64,000 bases of DNA from Peribacillus frigoritolerans (GCF_001636405.1 NZ_KV440950.1:240001-304000); one strand, 5' to 3'; positions 23,182 through 34,138 are shown, numbered from the stretch's first letter. Numbers and translations: made by a program. Notes: a model not told the origin generated them from the letters alone.

Positions 23182-24018
23182 ATGGATCGCATTTATGATA
23201 ACGTTGCAAAAGAGATATTGGATGAAAAGATATGGCTGCTGATGGGCGAGGGCATTATTAAAATCTTCCTTGTTCTGCTGTTATCGCGTATTATTATTAC
23301 AATAGGAAAGACTATTCTGAATAAATTTTTCAAAGCACGTTTAAGAAGTCCCATTCGGGTAACGGAACGCAGGGAAGCGACACTCATTAAATTGCTGGAA
23401 AATATCATTACCTATGTCATCAATTTCATTGCCTTGTTGATGATTCTGGAGATTCTTGGTCTTCATGTAATGCCATTACTCGCTGGTGCCGGTGTTCTCG
23501 GTCTGGCCATTGGATTTGGCGCACAAAGTTTGGTCAAGGATATAATTACCGGGTTTTTCGTTATCTTTGAAGATCAGTTCTCGGTCGGGGATTATATTAA
23601 AATCAATACTTTTGAAGGGGAAGTCCTTGAAATCGGGCTTCGTACGACGAAAATTAAAAGCGGTGCAGGTGAATTGCACTTCATACCCAACGGCAGCATC
23701 ATCCAGGTTACGAATTATTCCATTTTAAATAGTATGGCAATTGTTGATGTGACCATACCTAACGATGGATCGACCGAGCGTGCTGAGAAAGTGCTGATTG
23801 ATCTTTTAAACAGTATGGAAGGCAAATACGAAGCCTTGATCAAAGCGCCTGAATTTTTGGGAATTGAAAAAATCAGTCCTGAAGAAATCGTCTTTCGGAT
23901 TAAAGCGGAAACAAAGCCGATGCATCACATTGAAATCAGTAGGATATTAAGAAAAGATATAAGTGCTGCGCTTGATGCAAGTGGGATTAAATCTACGTAC
24001 AATGGCAGCGAGTCATAG
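23182..24018 (+). CDS. MscS family mechanosensitive channel
   Basis: A small-conductance mechanosensitive channel of 278 residues. Three N-terminal membrane helices are followed by the MscS beta domain. The pore-helix region is VLGLAIGFGAQSLVKDIITG and the following IFEDQFSVGDYIKI is the family signature. ATG at 23182 has AGGAGG 5 nt upstream; the open frame from 23113 adds a basic stretch without its own site. It should release solutes on hypo-osmotic shock. It is commonly found between yyaC and ychF in bacilli. Confidence 0.93.
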   Translation: MDRIYDNVAKEILDEKIWLLMGEGIIKIFLVLLLSRIIITIGKTILNKFFKARLRSPIRVTERREATLIKLLENIITYVINFIALLMILEILGLHVMPLLAGAGVLGLAIGFGAQSLVKDIITGFFVIFEDQFSVGDYIKINTFEGEVLEIGLRTTKIKSGAGELHFIPNGSIIQVTNYSILNSMAIVDVTIPNDGSTERAEKVLIDLLNSMEGKYEALIKAPEFLGIEKISPEEIVFRIKAETKPMHHIEISRILRKDISAALDASGIKSTYNGSES

Positions 24019-24032
24019 GAATTGGGGGGCTC

Positions 24033-24236
24033 ATGATTATGGAGGAAAAGGAATTTGCACTTAAGGATATAGTGGAAATGAAGAAACCACATCCCTGTGG
24101 AGTGAATAAGTGGAGAATTATACGGCTCGGAATGGATATCCGGATAAAATGTGAAGGATGCGGTCATAGCGTGATGCTGCCTCGACGTGAATTCGCGAAG
24201 AAAATGAAAAAAGTTCTGCAAAAGCATGAGGAGTGA
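24033..24236 (+). CDS. DUF951 domain small protein
   Basis: A 67-residue soluble protein beginning MIMEEKEFALKDIVEMKKPH. It has the DUF951 pattern: MKKPHPCGVNKW, then CEGCGHSVMLPRREF. The CxxC and upstream Cys suggest a metal-binding or nucleic-acid role, but the function is unknown. It begins 14 bp after the MscS gene, with GGGGGG before the ATG, so the two are co-transcribed. Confidence 0.9.
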   Translation: MIMEEKEFALKDIVEMKKPHPCGVNKWRIIRLGMDIRIKCEGCGHSVMLPRREFAKKMKKVLQKHEE

Positions 24237-24250
24237 TCATGCTTTTTTTT
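24224..24250 (+). terminator. Terminator overlapping the DUF951 stop
   Basis: A stem GCATGA/TCATGC with eight T after it. The first arm lies inside the last codons of the DUF951 gene. Confidence 0.8.
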
Positions 24251-24403
24251 TAGGAGTGAAAGTAGTCCGGCGTTTCTCATGATTTACTTGTCTTTTTAGG
24301 AAGCGAAATCTATAATTGGGAAAGGTTTAGGTATTGGATGGTCTTTATAGAAGATCAGTTCTTTTCCCATATGTACGAATCATCTTGAAGGAGTGAAATA
24401 TAA

Positions 24404-25504
24404 ATGGCTTTAACAGCTGGTATAGTCGGTTTGCCTAACGTAGGTAAATCCACTTTATTTAATGCAATAACTCAGGCAGGTGCGGAATCTGCCAACTACC
24501 CTTTCTGTACGATCGACCCGAATGTAGGAATTGTGGAAGTGCCAGATCACCGTCTGCAAAAATTGACTGAATTGGTAAAACCGAAAAAAACGGTTCCGAC
24601 AGCTTTTGAATTCACGGATATCGCCGGGATCGTAAAAGGAGCAAGTAAAGGAGAAGGTTTAGGTAATAAATTCCTTTCCCATATCCGTCAAGTGGATGCA
24701 ATTTGTCAAGTCGTCCGTTGCTTTGCAGATGATAACATTACCCATGTTTCCGGAAAAGTAAATCCAATCGATGATATCGAGGTCATCAATCTTGAATTGA
24801 TCCTTGCCGATTTGGAATCTGTTGTCAAACGCATCGACCGTGTCGGAAAAATGGCCAAGCAAAAAGATAAAGCCGCTGTGGCAGAACATGAAATCCTTGT
24901 GGCTTTAAAAGAAGCATTGGAAGATGAAAAGCCTGCACGTTCCGTCGAGTTTACCGAAGAACAGCAAAAAATCGTGAAGGGCATGCATTTACTTACAGCT
25001 AAGCCGACGCTTTACGTGGCGAACGTGAGCGAAGATGAAGTGGCGAATGCTGACGATAATGAATATGTACAGCAAGTTCGTGAATATGCCGCTAAGGAAA
25101 ATGCCGAAGTAATCGTGATTTGTGCCAAAATCGAAGAAGAAATTGCAGAGCTTGAAGGTGAAGAAAAGGAAATGTTCCTATCTGAACTTGGCATCGAGGA
25201 GTCAGGTCTAGATCAGCTGATCCGTGCTTCTTATAATCTGCTTGGATTGGCAACATACTTTACAGCTGGCGTACAGGAAGTGCGGGCTTGGACATTCCGC
25301 AAAGGAATGAAAGCCCCTCAATGTGCCGGCGTCATTCACACAGACTTCGAACGCGGTTTCATTCGTGCCGAAACGGTTTCTTATACCGATTTACTTGAAG
25401 CGGGCAGTCATGGTGCCGCAAAAGAAGCGGGTAAAGTTCGTTTGGAAGGTAAAGAATACATCGTTAACGATGGCGATGTTATCCATTTCCGTTTCAACGT
25501 ATAA
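24404..25504 (+). CDS. ychF: Redox-regulated ATPase YchF (Obg-like)
   Basis: Obg-family P-loop protein that prefers ATP; it associates with ribosomes and is linked to oxidative stress. The P-loop is GLPNVGKST (residues 8-16), followed by DIAGIVKGASKGEGLGN. A coiled coil is inserted in the G domain. The C-terminal TGS domain ends in YIVNDGDVIHFRFNV. The 366-residue length is standard. It is monocistronic, with a terminator right after. Confidence 0.98.
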   Translation: MALTAGIVGLPNVGKSTLFNAITQAGAESANYPFCTIDPNVGIVEVPDHRLQKLTELVKPKKTVPTAFEFTDIAGIVKGASKGEGLGNKFLSHIRQVDAICQVVRCFADDNITHVSGKVNPIDDIEVINLELILADLESVVKRIDRVGKMAKQKDKAAVAEHEILVALKEALEDEKPARSVEFTEEQQKIVKGMHLLTAKPTLYVANVSEDEVANADDNEYVQQVREYAAKENAEVIVICAKIEEEIAELEGEEKEMFLSELGIEESGLDQLIRASYNLLGLATYFTAGVQEVRAWTFRKGMKAPQCAGVIHTDFERGFIRAETVSYTDLLEAGSHGAAKEAGKVRLEGKEYIVNDGDVIHFRFNV

Positions 25505-25509
25505 GAATC

Positions 25510-25544
25510 AAAGACCCTACCATTCCATATGTAGGGTCTTTTTT
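25510..25544 (+). terminator. Terminator after ychF
   Basis: A stem AAGACCCTAC/GTAGGGTCTT with a run of six T. Confidence 0.93.
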
Positions 25545-25595
25545 ATAGACTTAAATCATTAGATTACATTTAATTGTAATAAGTCGAACCGTTCG

Positions 25596-25624
25596 TTGCA
25601 AAGCCTCTTTAACTATGCTATAAT
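25596..25624 (+). promoter_or_regulatory. Promoter of the rpsF-ssb-rpsR operon
   Basis: TTGCAA (25596-25601), a 17 bp spacer and an exact TATAAT (25619-25624), with TGC just before the -10. It lies about 75 bp before rpsF. Confidence 0.82.
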
Positions 25625-25649
25625 TTTATCTTGTGAGTAATTATAAATA

Positions 25650-25690
25650 ATTGCTCCTTGCCCAATTGGGCCGCTTAGACCAAAAGGAGG
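25650..25690 (+). promoter_or_regulatory. Probable S6:S18 autoregulatory mRNA leader
   Basis: The untranslated leader of rpsF contains a GCCCAA/TTGGGC hairpin followed by CCG and a CCTT..AAGG closing pair that overlaps the ribosome-binding site. Bacterial rpsF leaders are known to bind the S6:S18 complex through a CCG-containing stem that mimics 16S rRNA. Position and CCG fit, but the fold was judged by eye. Confidence 0.5.
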
Positions 25691-25698
25691 TGACAGTG

Positions 25699-25983
25699 AT
25701 GAGAAAATACGAAATTATGTATATCATCCGTCCAAACATTGAGGAAGAAGCTAAAAAAGCTTTAGTTGAACGTTTCAACACAATCCTTTCTGATAATGGT
25801 GCGGAAGTAGAAGCAAAAGAATGGGGTAAACGCCGTCTAGCATATGAAATCAATGATTTCCGTGATGGTTACTACATGCTTCTTAAAGTTAACGCTGAAA
25901 GTGCTGCGATTCAAGAATTCGATCGTCTAGCTAAAATCAGTGAAGACATTATTCGCCACATGGCTACTAGAGAAGAAGTTTAA
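25699..25983 (+). CDS. rpsF: 30S ribosomal protein S6
   Basis: Platform protein of the small subunit that pairs with S18. It begins [17 protein letters not shown] and contains [17 protein letters not shown]. Of the longer open frame, the ATG at 25699 is used, directly after AAGGAGGTGACAGTG; this gives 94 residues. First gene of the rpsF-ssb-rpsR operon. Confidence 0.98.
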   Translation: MRKYEIMYIIRPNIEEEAKKALVERFNTILSDNGAEVEAKEWGKRRLAYEINDFRDGYYMLLKVNAESAAIQEFDRLAKISEDIIRHMATREEV

Positions 25984-26010
25984 TTCGATAATTAATATAA
26001 ATTCTAATCT

Positions 26011-26026
26011 TGTTTCACATGAAACA
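26011..26026. promoter_or_regulatory. Second parS-like site between rpsF and ssb
   Basis: TGTTTCACATGAAACA differs from consensus parS by one central base (G to A). It lies in the 60 bp between two coding regions, 4.8 kb from the spo0J site. Bacilli carry several oriC-proximal parS sites, some imperfect. Confidence 0.65.
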
Positions 26027-26052
26027 AGCTTGAAACCTAGGGGTTGATTCTG

Positions 26053-26577
26053 ATGATGAATCGCGTAGTTTTGGTAGGACGCTTAACTAAAGATCCTGAA
26101 TTACGATATACACCTAATGGAGTTCCCGTAGCTACCTTTACTTTAGCTGTCAACCGTAGTTTTACGAATCAGCAAGGTGAACGTGAAGCGGATTTCATTA
26201 ACTGTGTAGTTTGGCGTAAACCGGCAGAAAATGTAGCTAACTTCTTGAAAAAGGGCAGTTTAGCTGGCGTGGATGGACGTGTCCAAACACGTAATTATGA
26301 AGGACAAGACGGCAAACGCGTATATGTGACGGAGATTCTGGCTGAGAGCGTTCAATTCCTTGAACCACGAAGCAGTTCAGCGGGTGAAAGAAATGAAGGC
26401 GGTTCTTACGGTGGAGGTCAAAGAAGTTATGGTAATAACGGAAATGACAACAATTCGTATGGACAAAATCCTAATCAGAATCAACGAAGCAATAACAACT
26501 ACACTCGTGTAGATGATGATCCATTTGCAAATGACGGTAAAACAATCGACATTTCAGATGACGATCTTCCGTTTTAA
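26053..26577 (+). CDS. ssb: Single-stranded DNA-binding protein SsbA
   Basis: Tetrameric ssDNA-binding protein essential for replication. The OB fold starts [21 protein letters not shown] Gly/Asn/Gln-rich linker (about residues 110-155) follows, and the tip DISDDDLPF recruits partner enzymes. ATG at 26053 is preferred: AGGGG lies 9 nt upstream and the resulting MMNRV matches the family start. The second gene of its operon. Confidence 0.97.
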   Translation: MMNRVVLVGRLTKDPELRYTPNGVPVATFTLAVNRSFTNQQGEREADFINCVVWRKPAENVANFLKKGSLAGVDGRVQTRNYEGQDGKRVYVTEILAESVQFLEPRSSSAGERNEGGSYGGGQRSYGNNGNDNNSYGQNPNQNQRSNNNYTRVDDDPFANDGKTIDISDDDLPF

Positions 26578-26625
26578 ACAGCCGTTTAAAATGAAAATTC
26601 AAAAAAGCAGGGAGGGAAATATATT

Positions 26626-26865
26626 ATGGCAATGGGTGGACGTAAAGGACGCGGTAAGCGTAAAAAGGTTTGTTATTTCACATCTAACGGAATCACTAAA
26701 ATTGATTACAAAGATACAGATCTTCTTAAAAAATTCGTCTCAGAACGCGGTAAAATTTTACCACGTCGTGTAACTGGCACAAGCGCTAAATATCAACGTA
26801 AATTAACGATTGCTATTAAACGCTCACGTACTATGGCATTACTACCATACGTATCTGGTGAATAA
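26626..26865 (+). CDS. rpsR: 30S ribosomal protein S18
   Basis: A 79-residue ribosomal protein that binds S6 on the 30S platform. The core [22 protein letters not shown] is the S18 signature. A basic start ([14 protein letters not shown]) and a start codon after GGGAGGG support the call. Last gene of rpsF-ssb-rpsR, followed by two terminators. Confidence 0.98.
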   Translation: MAMGGRKGRGKRKKVCYFTSNGITKIDYKDTDLLKKFVSERGKILPRRVTGTSAKYQRKLTIAIKRSRTMALLPYVSGE

Positions 26866-26871
26866 TAAATT

Positions 26872-26955
26872 GGCACGTTGAGGAGTTATCCTTAATGTGC
26901 CTTTTTTAATAAGTTTTCACTTATGCCTGTAAACCGCTGAATTGCGGTTTTTTTA
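26872..26955 (+). terminator. Two consecutive terminators after rpsR
   Basis: The first pairs GGCAC with GTGCC (26872-26906) before six T. The second is AACCGC/GCGGTT (26932-26950) before a run of T. The double arrangement should insulate yybS from the ribosomal operon. Confidence 0.8.
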
Positions 26956-27091
26956 TTTCAATCCGCGCGTTTTCCTCAGAAAAAATAATCATATCCCAAA
27001 AAAGACTGTGATGTTTGAAATATCCTGGCCGTAACGGATACAATATAAAGATGGAGATAAGACATCAATCATAACAGGGGGTGAAATAAAG

Positions 27092-28039
27092 ATGAATAGC
27101 GGGAGACGAATTGCCGAGGGCGGAGCACTTCTGGCACTATATTGCATTTTATTGTTCATCACCATTCAAATCCCACTATTGGGTATTTTCACTGCTTTCT
27201 TTTTACCCATTCCATTCATACTGGTCACAATCAAACAAAAGTTATCGTGGAGCCTTGGTTACTTATTTGTAGCCTCGTTATTGTCGATCCTCATCGGGAC
27301 GATATTGTCTGTTCCGCTGACATTGCTCATGGGGGCAACGGGAATTGCGATCGGCTATTTTTTGAAAAAGGACAAACCGATGGCACCTATGTTCATAAGC
27401 GCAGTCCTTGTCTTTCTGGGGGGCATTTTATTAATGTATGCAGCTTCAGTGTTGATAACGGATGTTAATTACATAGAAGAATCGATGAACATTCTTGAGG
27501 AGTCCCTTGAAAATACAATCGGCATCATGGATACTTTTGGACAGGCACCTACGGAACAAGTCAAAAAGCGGATGTATGAATCGATCGATATGATGAACAC
27601 GTTGATGCCAAGTTTGTTCGTCTTGATGTCCGTCATCATGGTTTTATTGATTTTCTTTGCAGCGCATCCCATTGTGAAGAGGTTCAGTGATAAGGCGTTA
27701 AAATGGCCTCATTTTCGAGATCTGCGACTCCCGAAAAGCCTTTTATGGTATTATTTAATTACGATGCTTCTTGCTCTTTTTGTGAATACGGACAAGAACA
27801 GTTTTGTATATATGGCCATAACGAACCTATTTTTCATACTGCAGTTCTTCATTTTATTACAAGGATATTCCCTGATATTCTATATCGCTCATGTTAAGTC
27901 ATGGGTTAAGGCGATACCTGTTTTAATTGTGGTTTTTTCTTTGCTTCTGCCGATTCCGATTATAACGACGGCCGTCCGATTTTTAGGTATAATAGATTTA
28001 GGCTTTCCTTTTAGGGAGACAATCAAGAAAAAGGAATAG
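27092..28039 (+). CDS. yybS: DUF2232 membrane protein YybS
   Basis: A 315-residue polytopic membrane protein of the DUF2232 family, with about eight hydrophobic segments, resembling S-components of ECF transporters. Function unknown. The start ATG follows GGGGGTG. It precedes gdpP by about 40 bp and the yybS-gdpP-rplI order is conserved in bacilli, so it probably belongs to the same transcript. Confidence 0.9.
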   Translation: MNSGRRIAEGGALLALYCILLFITIQIPLLGIFTAFFLPIPFILVTIKQKLSWSLGYLFVASLLSILIGTILSVPLTLLMGATGIAIGYFLKKDKPMAPMFISAVLVFLGGILLMYAASVLITDVNYIEESMNILEESLENTIGIMDTFGQAPTEQVKKRMYESIDMMNTLMPSLFVLMSVIMVLLIFFAAHPIVKRFSDKALKWPHFRDLRLPKSLLWYYLITMLLALFVNTDKNSFVYMAITNLFFILQFFILLQGYSLIFYIAHVKSWVKAIPVLIVVFSLLLPIPIITTAVRFLGIIDLGFPFRETIKKKE

Positions 28040-28080
28040 AAGACTTTTTTGTAAAACAGATGCTTTTAGGAGCTGAAACT

Positions 28081-30051
28081 ATGCCATCTTATTTGAAAGA
28101 ATACTCGATTAAGTCCCCATTGTATGGGGTGCTGGCCGCAGTCGTTTTACTTTTGGGCGTACTGGCTTATTATAATTGGGTTATTGCACTTGTTGGACTA
28201 TTGATTCTTGCTGGTTTATTTTATTTAACATTAAGAATGGTAGAAAAAAAGCAACGGAAGACAGAAGAGTATATAACGACTTTATCCTACCGTTTAAAGA
28301 AGGTGGGCGAGGAAGCGTTATTGGAAATGCCGATTGGGATCATGCTCTTTAATGAGGATTATTACATTGAATGGACCAATCCATTCCTGGCTTCTTGTTT
28401 TAGTGAGGACTCCTTGGCAGGAAGATCGCTATACGATGTTGCGGACTCGATAGTACCGTTAATCAAGCAAGAGATCGAGACAGAGACACTTACGCTCCAC
28501 GATCGGAAATTCAAGGTGGTCCATAAGCGTGATGAAAGGCTTCTTTACTTTTTTGATGTGACGGAGCAAGTGGAAATTGAGAAATTATATGAAGATGAGA
28601 GAACGGCAATTGCGATCATTCTTCTTGATAATTATGATGATTTGACACAGGGTATGGATGATCAGCGTAAAAGCAGCATTAATAGCTTGGTTACCTCACT
28701 TCTCGATAAGTGGGCAAGGGATAATGGCGTTTTCTTTAAACGGGTTTCCTCGGAACGATTCATCGCTGTCTTTAATGAGCATATCCTTCAGCAGCTTGAA
28801 AAGGGGAAATTCTCGATTTTGGATGAAATCAGGGAAACGACGGCCAAGCAAAATGTACCACTGACATTGAGCATCGGGGTCGGCTCGGCCGTGTCATCCT
28901 TGCCGGAACTAGGTACGCTCGCCCAGTCCAGCTTGGATCTCGCTTTAGGGCGGGGCGGTGACCAGGTAGCCATAAAGCAAGCGAATGGAAAAGTGAAATT
29001 CTATGGCGGCAAAACCAATCCGATGGAAAAACGCACGAGGGTCCGTGCCCGTGTGATTTCCCATGCATTGAAGGATATAGTCCTTGATAGCGATAAAGTC
29101 ATTGTCATGGGCCATAAAAACCCGGATATGGACGCAATCGGTTCAGCGATCGGCATCTTGAAAGTTGCCCAAATGAATGAACGTGAAGGCTATATTGTCA
29201 TAAACACCCAGCAGCTCGACAGCAGTGTCCTTCGTTTAATGGAAGAGATCAAAAATAAAGAAGAGCTGTATGCCAGGTTCATAACACCTGATGATGCATT
29301 AGAAATGATTACGGATGAGACCTTGCTGGTTGTGGTCGATACCCATAAACCTTCCATGGTGATTGAAGAACGGTTATTGAATAGAATCGATAAGGTTGTG
29401 GTCATCGACCATCATCGGCGGGGTGAGGAGTTCATCAAGAACTCATTGCTCGTCTATATGGAGCCATATGCATCTTCAACGGCAGAGCTTGTGACCGAAC
29501 TGCTTGAATATCAGCCAAAACGCTCAAAAATTGATATGCTTGAGTCGACGGCGCTTCTTGCAGGTATCATCGTCGATACGAAAAGCTTCACCTTAAGAAC
29601 GGGATCACGCACTTTCGATGCAGCCTCATATCTAAGGGCGCATGGAGCTGATACGGTACTTGTCCAGAAATTTTTAAAAGAAGACGTGGACACCTATATC
29701 AAACGATCGAAGCTCATTGAAGAAGTCATCTTTTATAAAAAGGGAATTGCCATTGCCGCGGCAAAAACCGATCAGGTTCATAATCAGGTGCTCATTGCTC
29801 AGGCTGCGGACACCCTATTGACGATGGATGGCGTTGTCGCTTCCTTTGTAATGGCTAAGCGGTCTGATGATACGGTGGGGATAAGTGCGCGTTCTCTTGG
29901 TGATATCAATGTACAGGTGATCATGGAAATGTTGAATGGAGGCGGTCATCTAACGAATGCCGCCACTCAACAGGTATGCTCCATTGATGAAGCCGAAAGT
30001 CGATTGAAAGCAGCTATTGATGAATATTTAGAAGGGGGATATAAAGAATGA
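28081..30051 (+). CDS. gdpP: Cyclic-di-AMP phosphodiesterase GdpP (YybT)
   Basis: Membrane-bound enzyme that cleaves c-di-AMP to pApA, controlling potassium and osmolyte balance and beta-lactam tolerance. Two N-terminal membrane helices are followed by a degenerate PAS domain, a degenerate GGDEF domain ([15 protein letters not shown]) and the DHH/DHHA1 catalytic module. The latter has [33 protein letters not shown] and [14 protein letters not shown] at 28081 follows AGGAG and gives 656 residues (B. subtilis 659). The stop overlaps the rplI start (ATGA). Confidence 0.98.
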   Translation: MPSYLKEYSIKSPLYGVLAAVVLLLGVLAYYNWVIALVGLLILAGLFYLTLRMVEKKQRKTEEYITTLSYRLKKVGEEALLEMPIGIMLFNEDYYIEWTNPFLASCFSEDSLAGRSLYDVADSIVPLIKQEIETETLTLHDRKFKVVHKRDERLLYFFDVTEQVEIEKLYEDERTAIAIILLDNYDDLTQGMDDQRKSSINSLVTSLLDKWARDNGVFFKRVSSERFIAVFNEHILQQLEKGKFSILDEIRETTAKQNVPLTLSIGVGSAVSSLPELGTLAQSSLDLALGRGGDQVAIKQANGKVKFYGGKTNPMEKRTRVRARVISHALKDIVLDSDKVIVMGHKNPDMDAIGSAIGILKVAQMNEREGYIVINTQQLDSSVLRLMEEIKNKEELYARFITPDDALEMITDETLLVVVDTHKPSMVIEERLLNRIDKVVVIDHHRRGEEFIKNSLLVYMEPYASSTAELVTELLEYQPKRSKIDMLESTALLAGIIVDTKSFTLRTGSRTFDAASYLRAHGADTVLVQKFLKEDVDTYIKRSKLIEEVIFYKKGIAIAAAKTDQVHNQVLIAQAADTLLTMDGVVASFVMAKRSDDTVGISARSLGDINVQVIMEMLNGGGHLTNAATQQVCSIDEAESRLKAAIDEYLEGGYKE

Positions 30052-30497
30052 AAGTGATATTTCTTAAAGACGTTAAAGGTAAAGGGAAAAAAGGGGAAGT
30101 TAAAAATGTTGCGGATGGTTATGCACATAATTTCCTGCTTAAACAAGGATTGGCTGTTGAAGCAAATAATTCAAACGTGAAAACTTTGGAAGCACAGAAA
30201 AATAAAGAAGAATCACTTGCAGCAGAAGAGCTGCAGCAGGCTGAAGAATTGAAAGTGCAGCTGGAGAAATTAACGGTTGAACTATCTGCCAAAGCCGGTG
30301 AGGGCGGGCGTTTATTCGGTTCCATCACGACTAAACAAATTGCATCTGAGCTTCAGAAAAAACACGGTATCAAGGTTGATAAACGTAAAATGGAGCTTGC
30401 TGAAGGCATCCGCACTTTAGGGCATACAAAGCTTCCGGTGAAGCTTCATCCTGAAGTCACTGCAACACTGACTGTGCATGTTAAAGAAATTAACTAA
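30048..30497 (+). CDS. rplI: 50S ribosomal protein L9
   Basis: Elongated L1-stalk ribosomal protein of 149 residues, identical in length to B. subtilis. The N-terminal [20 protein letters not shown] and the [13 protein letters not shown] signature are intact, followed by the long connecting helix. Its ATG overlaps the gdpP stop by 4 nt. Confidence 0.98.
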   Translation: MKVIFLKDVKGKGKKGEVKNVADGYAHNFLLKQGLAVEANNSNVKTLEAQKNKEESLAAEELQQAEELKVQLEKLTVELSAKAGEGGRLFGSITTKQIASELQKKHGIKVDKRKMELAEGIRTLGHTKLPVKLHPEVTATLTVHVKEIN

Positions 30498-30637
30498 TTT
30501 TAGCTGTTTCATATCTGTGAAAAATTGATAAAATAGAGATAGACGAAAAATGTGATTGGGCACGTTGTCCTTTCACTTTTTTCTTTTTTACTAGAAACAT
30601 ATAAAAGGTATCCTCTTAGAATGGGAGGTTTTAAGAT

Positions 30638-32002
30638 ATGATAGAACAATTTCAGGATAGGATTCCACCTCAAAATATAGAAGCCGAACAGGCTGTGCTA
30701 GGAGCCATTTTTCTTGAGCCCTCTTCATTGACCGTTACATCGGAAGTTTTGATTCCGGAAGATTTTTATAGAAGCTCTCATCAAAAGATCTTTAATGTGA
30801 TGCTTAAATTGAATGACGAAGGAAAAGCTGTCGATTTGATTACGGTGACAGAGGAATTGGCTGCGACAAAAAACCTTGAAGAAGTTGGCGGGGTTTCTTA
30901 TTTAAGTGAATTGGCCGGATCGGTGCCTACCGCGGCCAATATTGAATATTATGCCCGCATCGTCGAGGAGAAGTCATTGCTGCGCCGTTTGATCCGGACT
31001 GCGACGAACATCGCTCAGGAAGGCTACAGTCGCGAGGACGAGGTCGAGGAGCTGCTCGGTGAAGCAGAAAAAACGATCATGGAAGTGGCCCAGCGTAAGA
31101 ATTCCGGGTCTTTTCAAAATATTAAGGATGTATTGGTTGCGACTTACGATAACATAGAAATTTTGACTACCCGTAAAGGGGATGTCACGGGAATACCGAC
31201 AGGGTTTGCTGAACTGGATCGAATGACAGCGGGGTTCCAACGTAATGACCTCATCATAGTTGGTGCCCGCCCTTCGGTTGGTAAAACCGCTTTTGCATTG
31301 AACATCGCTCAAAACGTTGCGACCAAAACGGAGGAGAATGTAGCGATTTTCAGTCTTGAAATGGGTGCAGAGCAGCTCGTTATGCGTATGCTCTGTGCTG
31401 AAGGGAATATCAACGCCCAGAATTTACGGACAGGTTCCTTAACTGATGAGGATTGGCGTAAACTGACGATGGCGATGGGAAGCTTGTCGAATGCCGGCAT
31501 TTATATCGATGATACGCCAGGTGTCAGGATTGGTGAAATCCGTTCAAAATGCCGTCGTTTGAAGCAGGAACATGGCCTTGGCATGATATTGATCGATTAC
31601 CTGCAGTTAATTCAAGGCGATGGCCGTTCAGGCGACAACCGTCAGCAAGAGGTATCCGAGATTTCACGTTCACTCAAAGCGCTGGCCCGTGAACTTAAAG
31701 TGCCCGTCATCGCCCTTTCCCAGCTATCGCGGGGAGTGGAGCAGCGTCAGGATAAGCGCCCGATGATGTCTGATATCCGGGAGTCCGGGAGTATCGAGCA
31801 AGATGCTGATATCGTCGCATTCTTATACCGTGATGATTATTATGATAAAGAATCCGAGAATAAAAATATCATTGAAATCATTATAGCGAAACAGCGTAAT
31901 GGTCCGGTCGGCACGGTTTCGCTTGCATTCGTAAAAGAATATAATAAATTCGTTAATCTCGAACGCCGTTTCGATGATGATTCGATGTCTCCCGGCGCAT
32001 AG
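30638..32002 (+). CDS. dnaB: Replicative DNA helicase DnaB (DnaC in B. subtilis)
   Basis: Hexameric 5'-3' helicase of the replication fork. The N-terminal domain starts PPQNIEAEQAVLGAIF. The RecA-like domain has Walker A GARPSVGKTAFALN (about residues 207-220) and Walker B LILIDYLQLI. IALSQLSRGVEQRQDKRP carries the DNA-binding loop. No intein interrupts it. Length is 454 residues. The start follows GGGAGG. Confidence 0.98.
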   Translation: MIEQFQDRIPPQNIEAEQAVLGAIFLEPSSLTVTSEVLIPEDFYRSSHQKIFNVMLKLNDEGKAVDLITVTEELAATKNLEEVGGVSYLSELAGSVPTAANIEYYARIVEEKSLLRRLIRTATNIAQEGYSREDEVEELLGEAEKTIMEVAQRKNSGSFQNIKDVLVATYDNIEILTTRKGDVTGIPTGFAELDRMTAGFQRNDLIIVGARPSVGKTAFALNIAQNVATKTEENVAIFSLEMGAEQLVMRMLCAEGNINAQNLRTGSLTDEDWRKLTMAMGSLSNAGIYIDDTPGVRIGEIRSKCRRLKQEHGLGMILIDYLQLIQGDGRSGDNRQQEVSEISRSLKALARELKVPVIALSQLSRGVEQRQDKRPMMSDIRESGSIEQDADIVAFLYRDDYYDKESENKNIIEIIIAKQRNGPVGTVSLAFVKEYNKFVNLERRFDDDSMSPGA

Positions 32003-32008
32003 GGGACT

Positions 32009-32042
32009 GCCTGCCATTCATGCAATGGCGGGCTTTCTCTGT
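32009..32042 (+). terminator. Terminator after dnaB
   Basis: A stem GCCTGCCATT/AATGGCGGGC with a 5-nt loop followed by an interrupted T tract (TTTCTCTGTTTC). Confidence 0.7.
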
Positions 32043-32139
32043 TTCGGGAAAAAGAAAGGCCCTAATGATAATAGAAAAAGAAATCAGAGGGTACAATAAT
32101 GTTTGACAATCCTAAAAAAACCGGAAAGAAATTTCTTAT

Positions 32140-32181
32140 ATTTACGAACAAAGAATTTTTTAAAAAGTGTATTGTTCGGAT
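32140..32181 (+). promoter_or_regulatory. PurR operator (paired PurBoxes) of purA
   Basis: CGAAC at 32145-32149 and its inverse GTTCG at 32174-32178 lie in AT-rich arms (ACGAACAAA, ATTGTTCGG) with centres 29 bp apart. B. subtilis PurR binds two inverted CGAA-type boxes spaced 16-17 bp upstream of purine genes, including purA. The pair sits immediately upstream of the -35, as expected for repression relieved by PRPP. Confidence 0.72.
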
Positions 32182-32187
32182 TTTGTA

Positions 32188-32217
32188 TTGACTTCCAGTT
32201 TGGATTATTGATAAAAT
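32188..32217 (+). promoter_or_regulatory. Promoter of purA
   Basis: TTGACT (32188-32193) and TAAAAT (32212-32217) are 18 bp apart, about 65 bp before purA, directly after the PurBoxes. Confidence 0.6.
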
Positions 32218-32232
32218 AGGTTTGTTTGATAA

Positions 32233-33576
<1,344 letters not shown>

Positions 33577-33585
33577 TTCATGAAA

Positions 33586-33622
33586 AAGGAGCTGGCTTTT
33601 TTTGCCGGCTCTTCTTTCATTT
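33586..33622 (+). terminator. Probable terminator after purA
   Basis: A stem GAGCTGGC/GCCGGCTC with a seven-T loop, followed by TTCTTTC. A weak T tract makes it less certain. Confidence 0.6.
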
Positions 33623-33854
33623 TTAAGATTGATGCATTTTATGTCACGTTCGGGAGGTCCGGGATACCGAGTGAATGTGGATAAAAACTATAGGGAAAGT
33701 AAAAAAGATAAGAAAAAAATAATTTTATTTCAAAAAACTATTGCCTAAACTATAAGAACCATGATATTATCAAAAGCGTCGTCACAATAGAACAAGCCAT
33801 TAACAAGCTGCAGATGGTTAGTTAACATCCAGCAAAGAAACATTTCATTAGAAC

Positions 33855-33930
33855 GAGCCATTAGCTCAGTTGGTAGAGCATCTGACTTTTAATCAGAGGG
33901 TCGAAGGTTCGAATCCTTCATGGCTCACCA
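33855..33930 (+). tRNA. tRNA-Lys (anticodon TTT)
   Basis: A 76-nt cloverleaf with acceptor arms GAGCCAT/ATGGCTC, anticodon stem CTGAC..TCAG around TTT, T-loop GGTTCGAATCC and encoded CCA. First of a four-tRNA cluster downstream of purA. A lone TGTGGATAA DnaA box lies upstream at 33676-33684. Confidence 0.97.
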
Positions 33931-33938
33931 TTTTTTCC

Positions 33939-34010
33939 GGCCCATTGGTCAAGCGGTTAAGACACCGCCCTTTCACGGCGGTAACACGGGTTCGAATCCC
34001 GTATGGGTCA
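33939..34010 (+). tRNA. tRNA-Glu (anticodon TTC)
   Basis: A 72-nt cloverleaf without encoded CCA. The acceptor is GGCCCAT/ATGGGTC, and the anticodon stem CCGCC/GGCGG surrounds TTC. Confidence 0.96.
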
Positions 34011-34033
34011 CTTCTTTATATATATGCTTTACT

Positions 34034-34109
34034 GGTCCCGTGGTGTAGCGGTTAACATGCCTGCCTGTCACGCAGGAGATCGCGGGTTCGATTCCCGTCG
34101 GGACCGCCA
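34034..34109 (+). tRNA. tRNA-Asp (anticodon GTC)
   Basis: A 76-nt cloverleaf with encoded CCA. The acceptor is GGTCCCG/CGGGACC and the anticodon stem CCTGC/GCAGG surrounds GTC. Confidence 0.97.
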
Positions 34110-34138
34110 TTTTATTTTTATTCTAAAATAGAATATTT

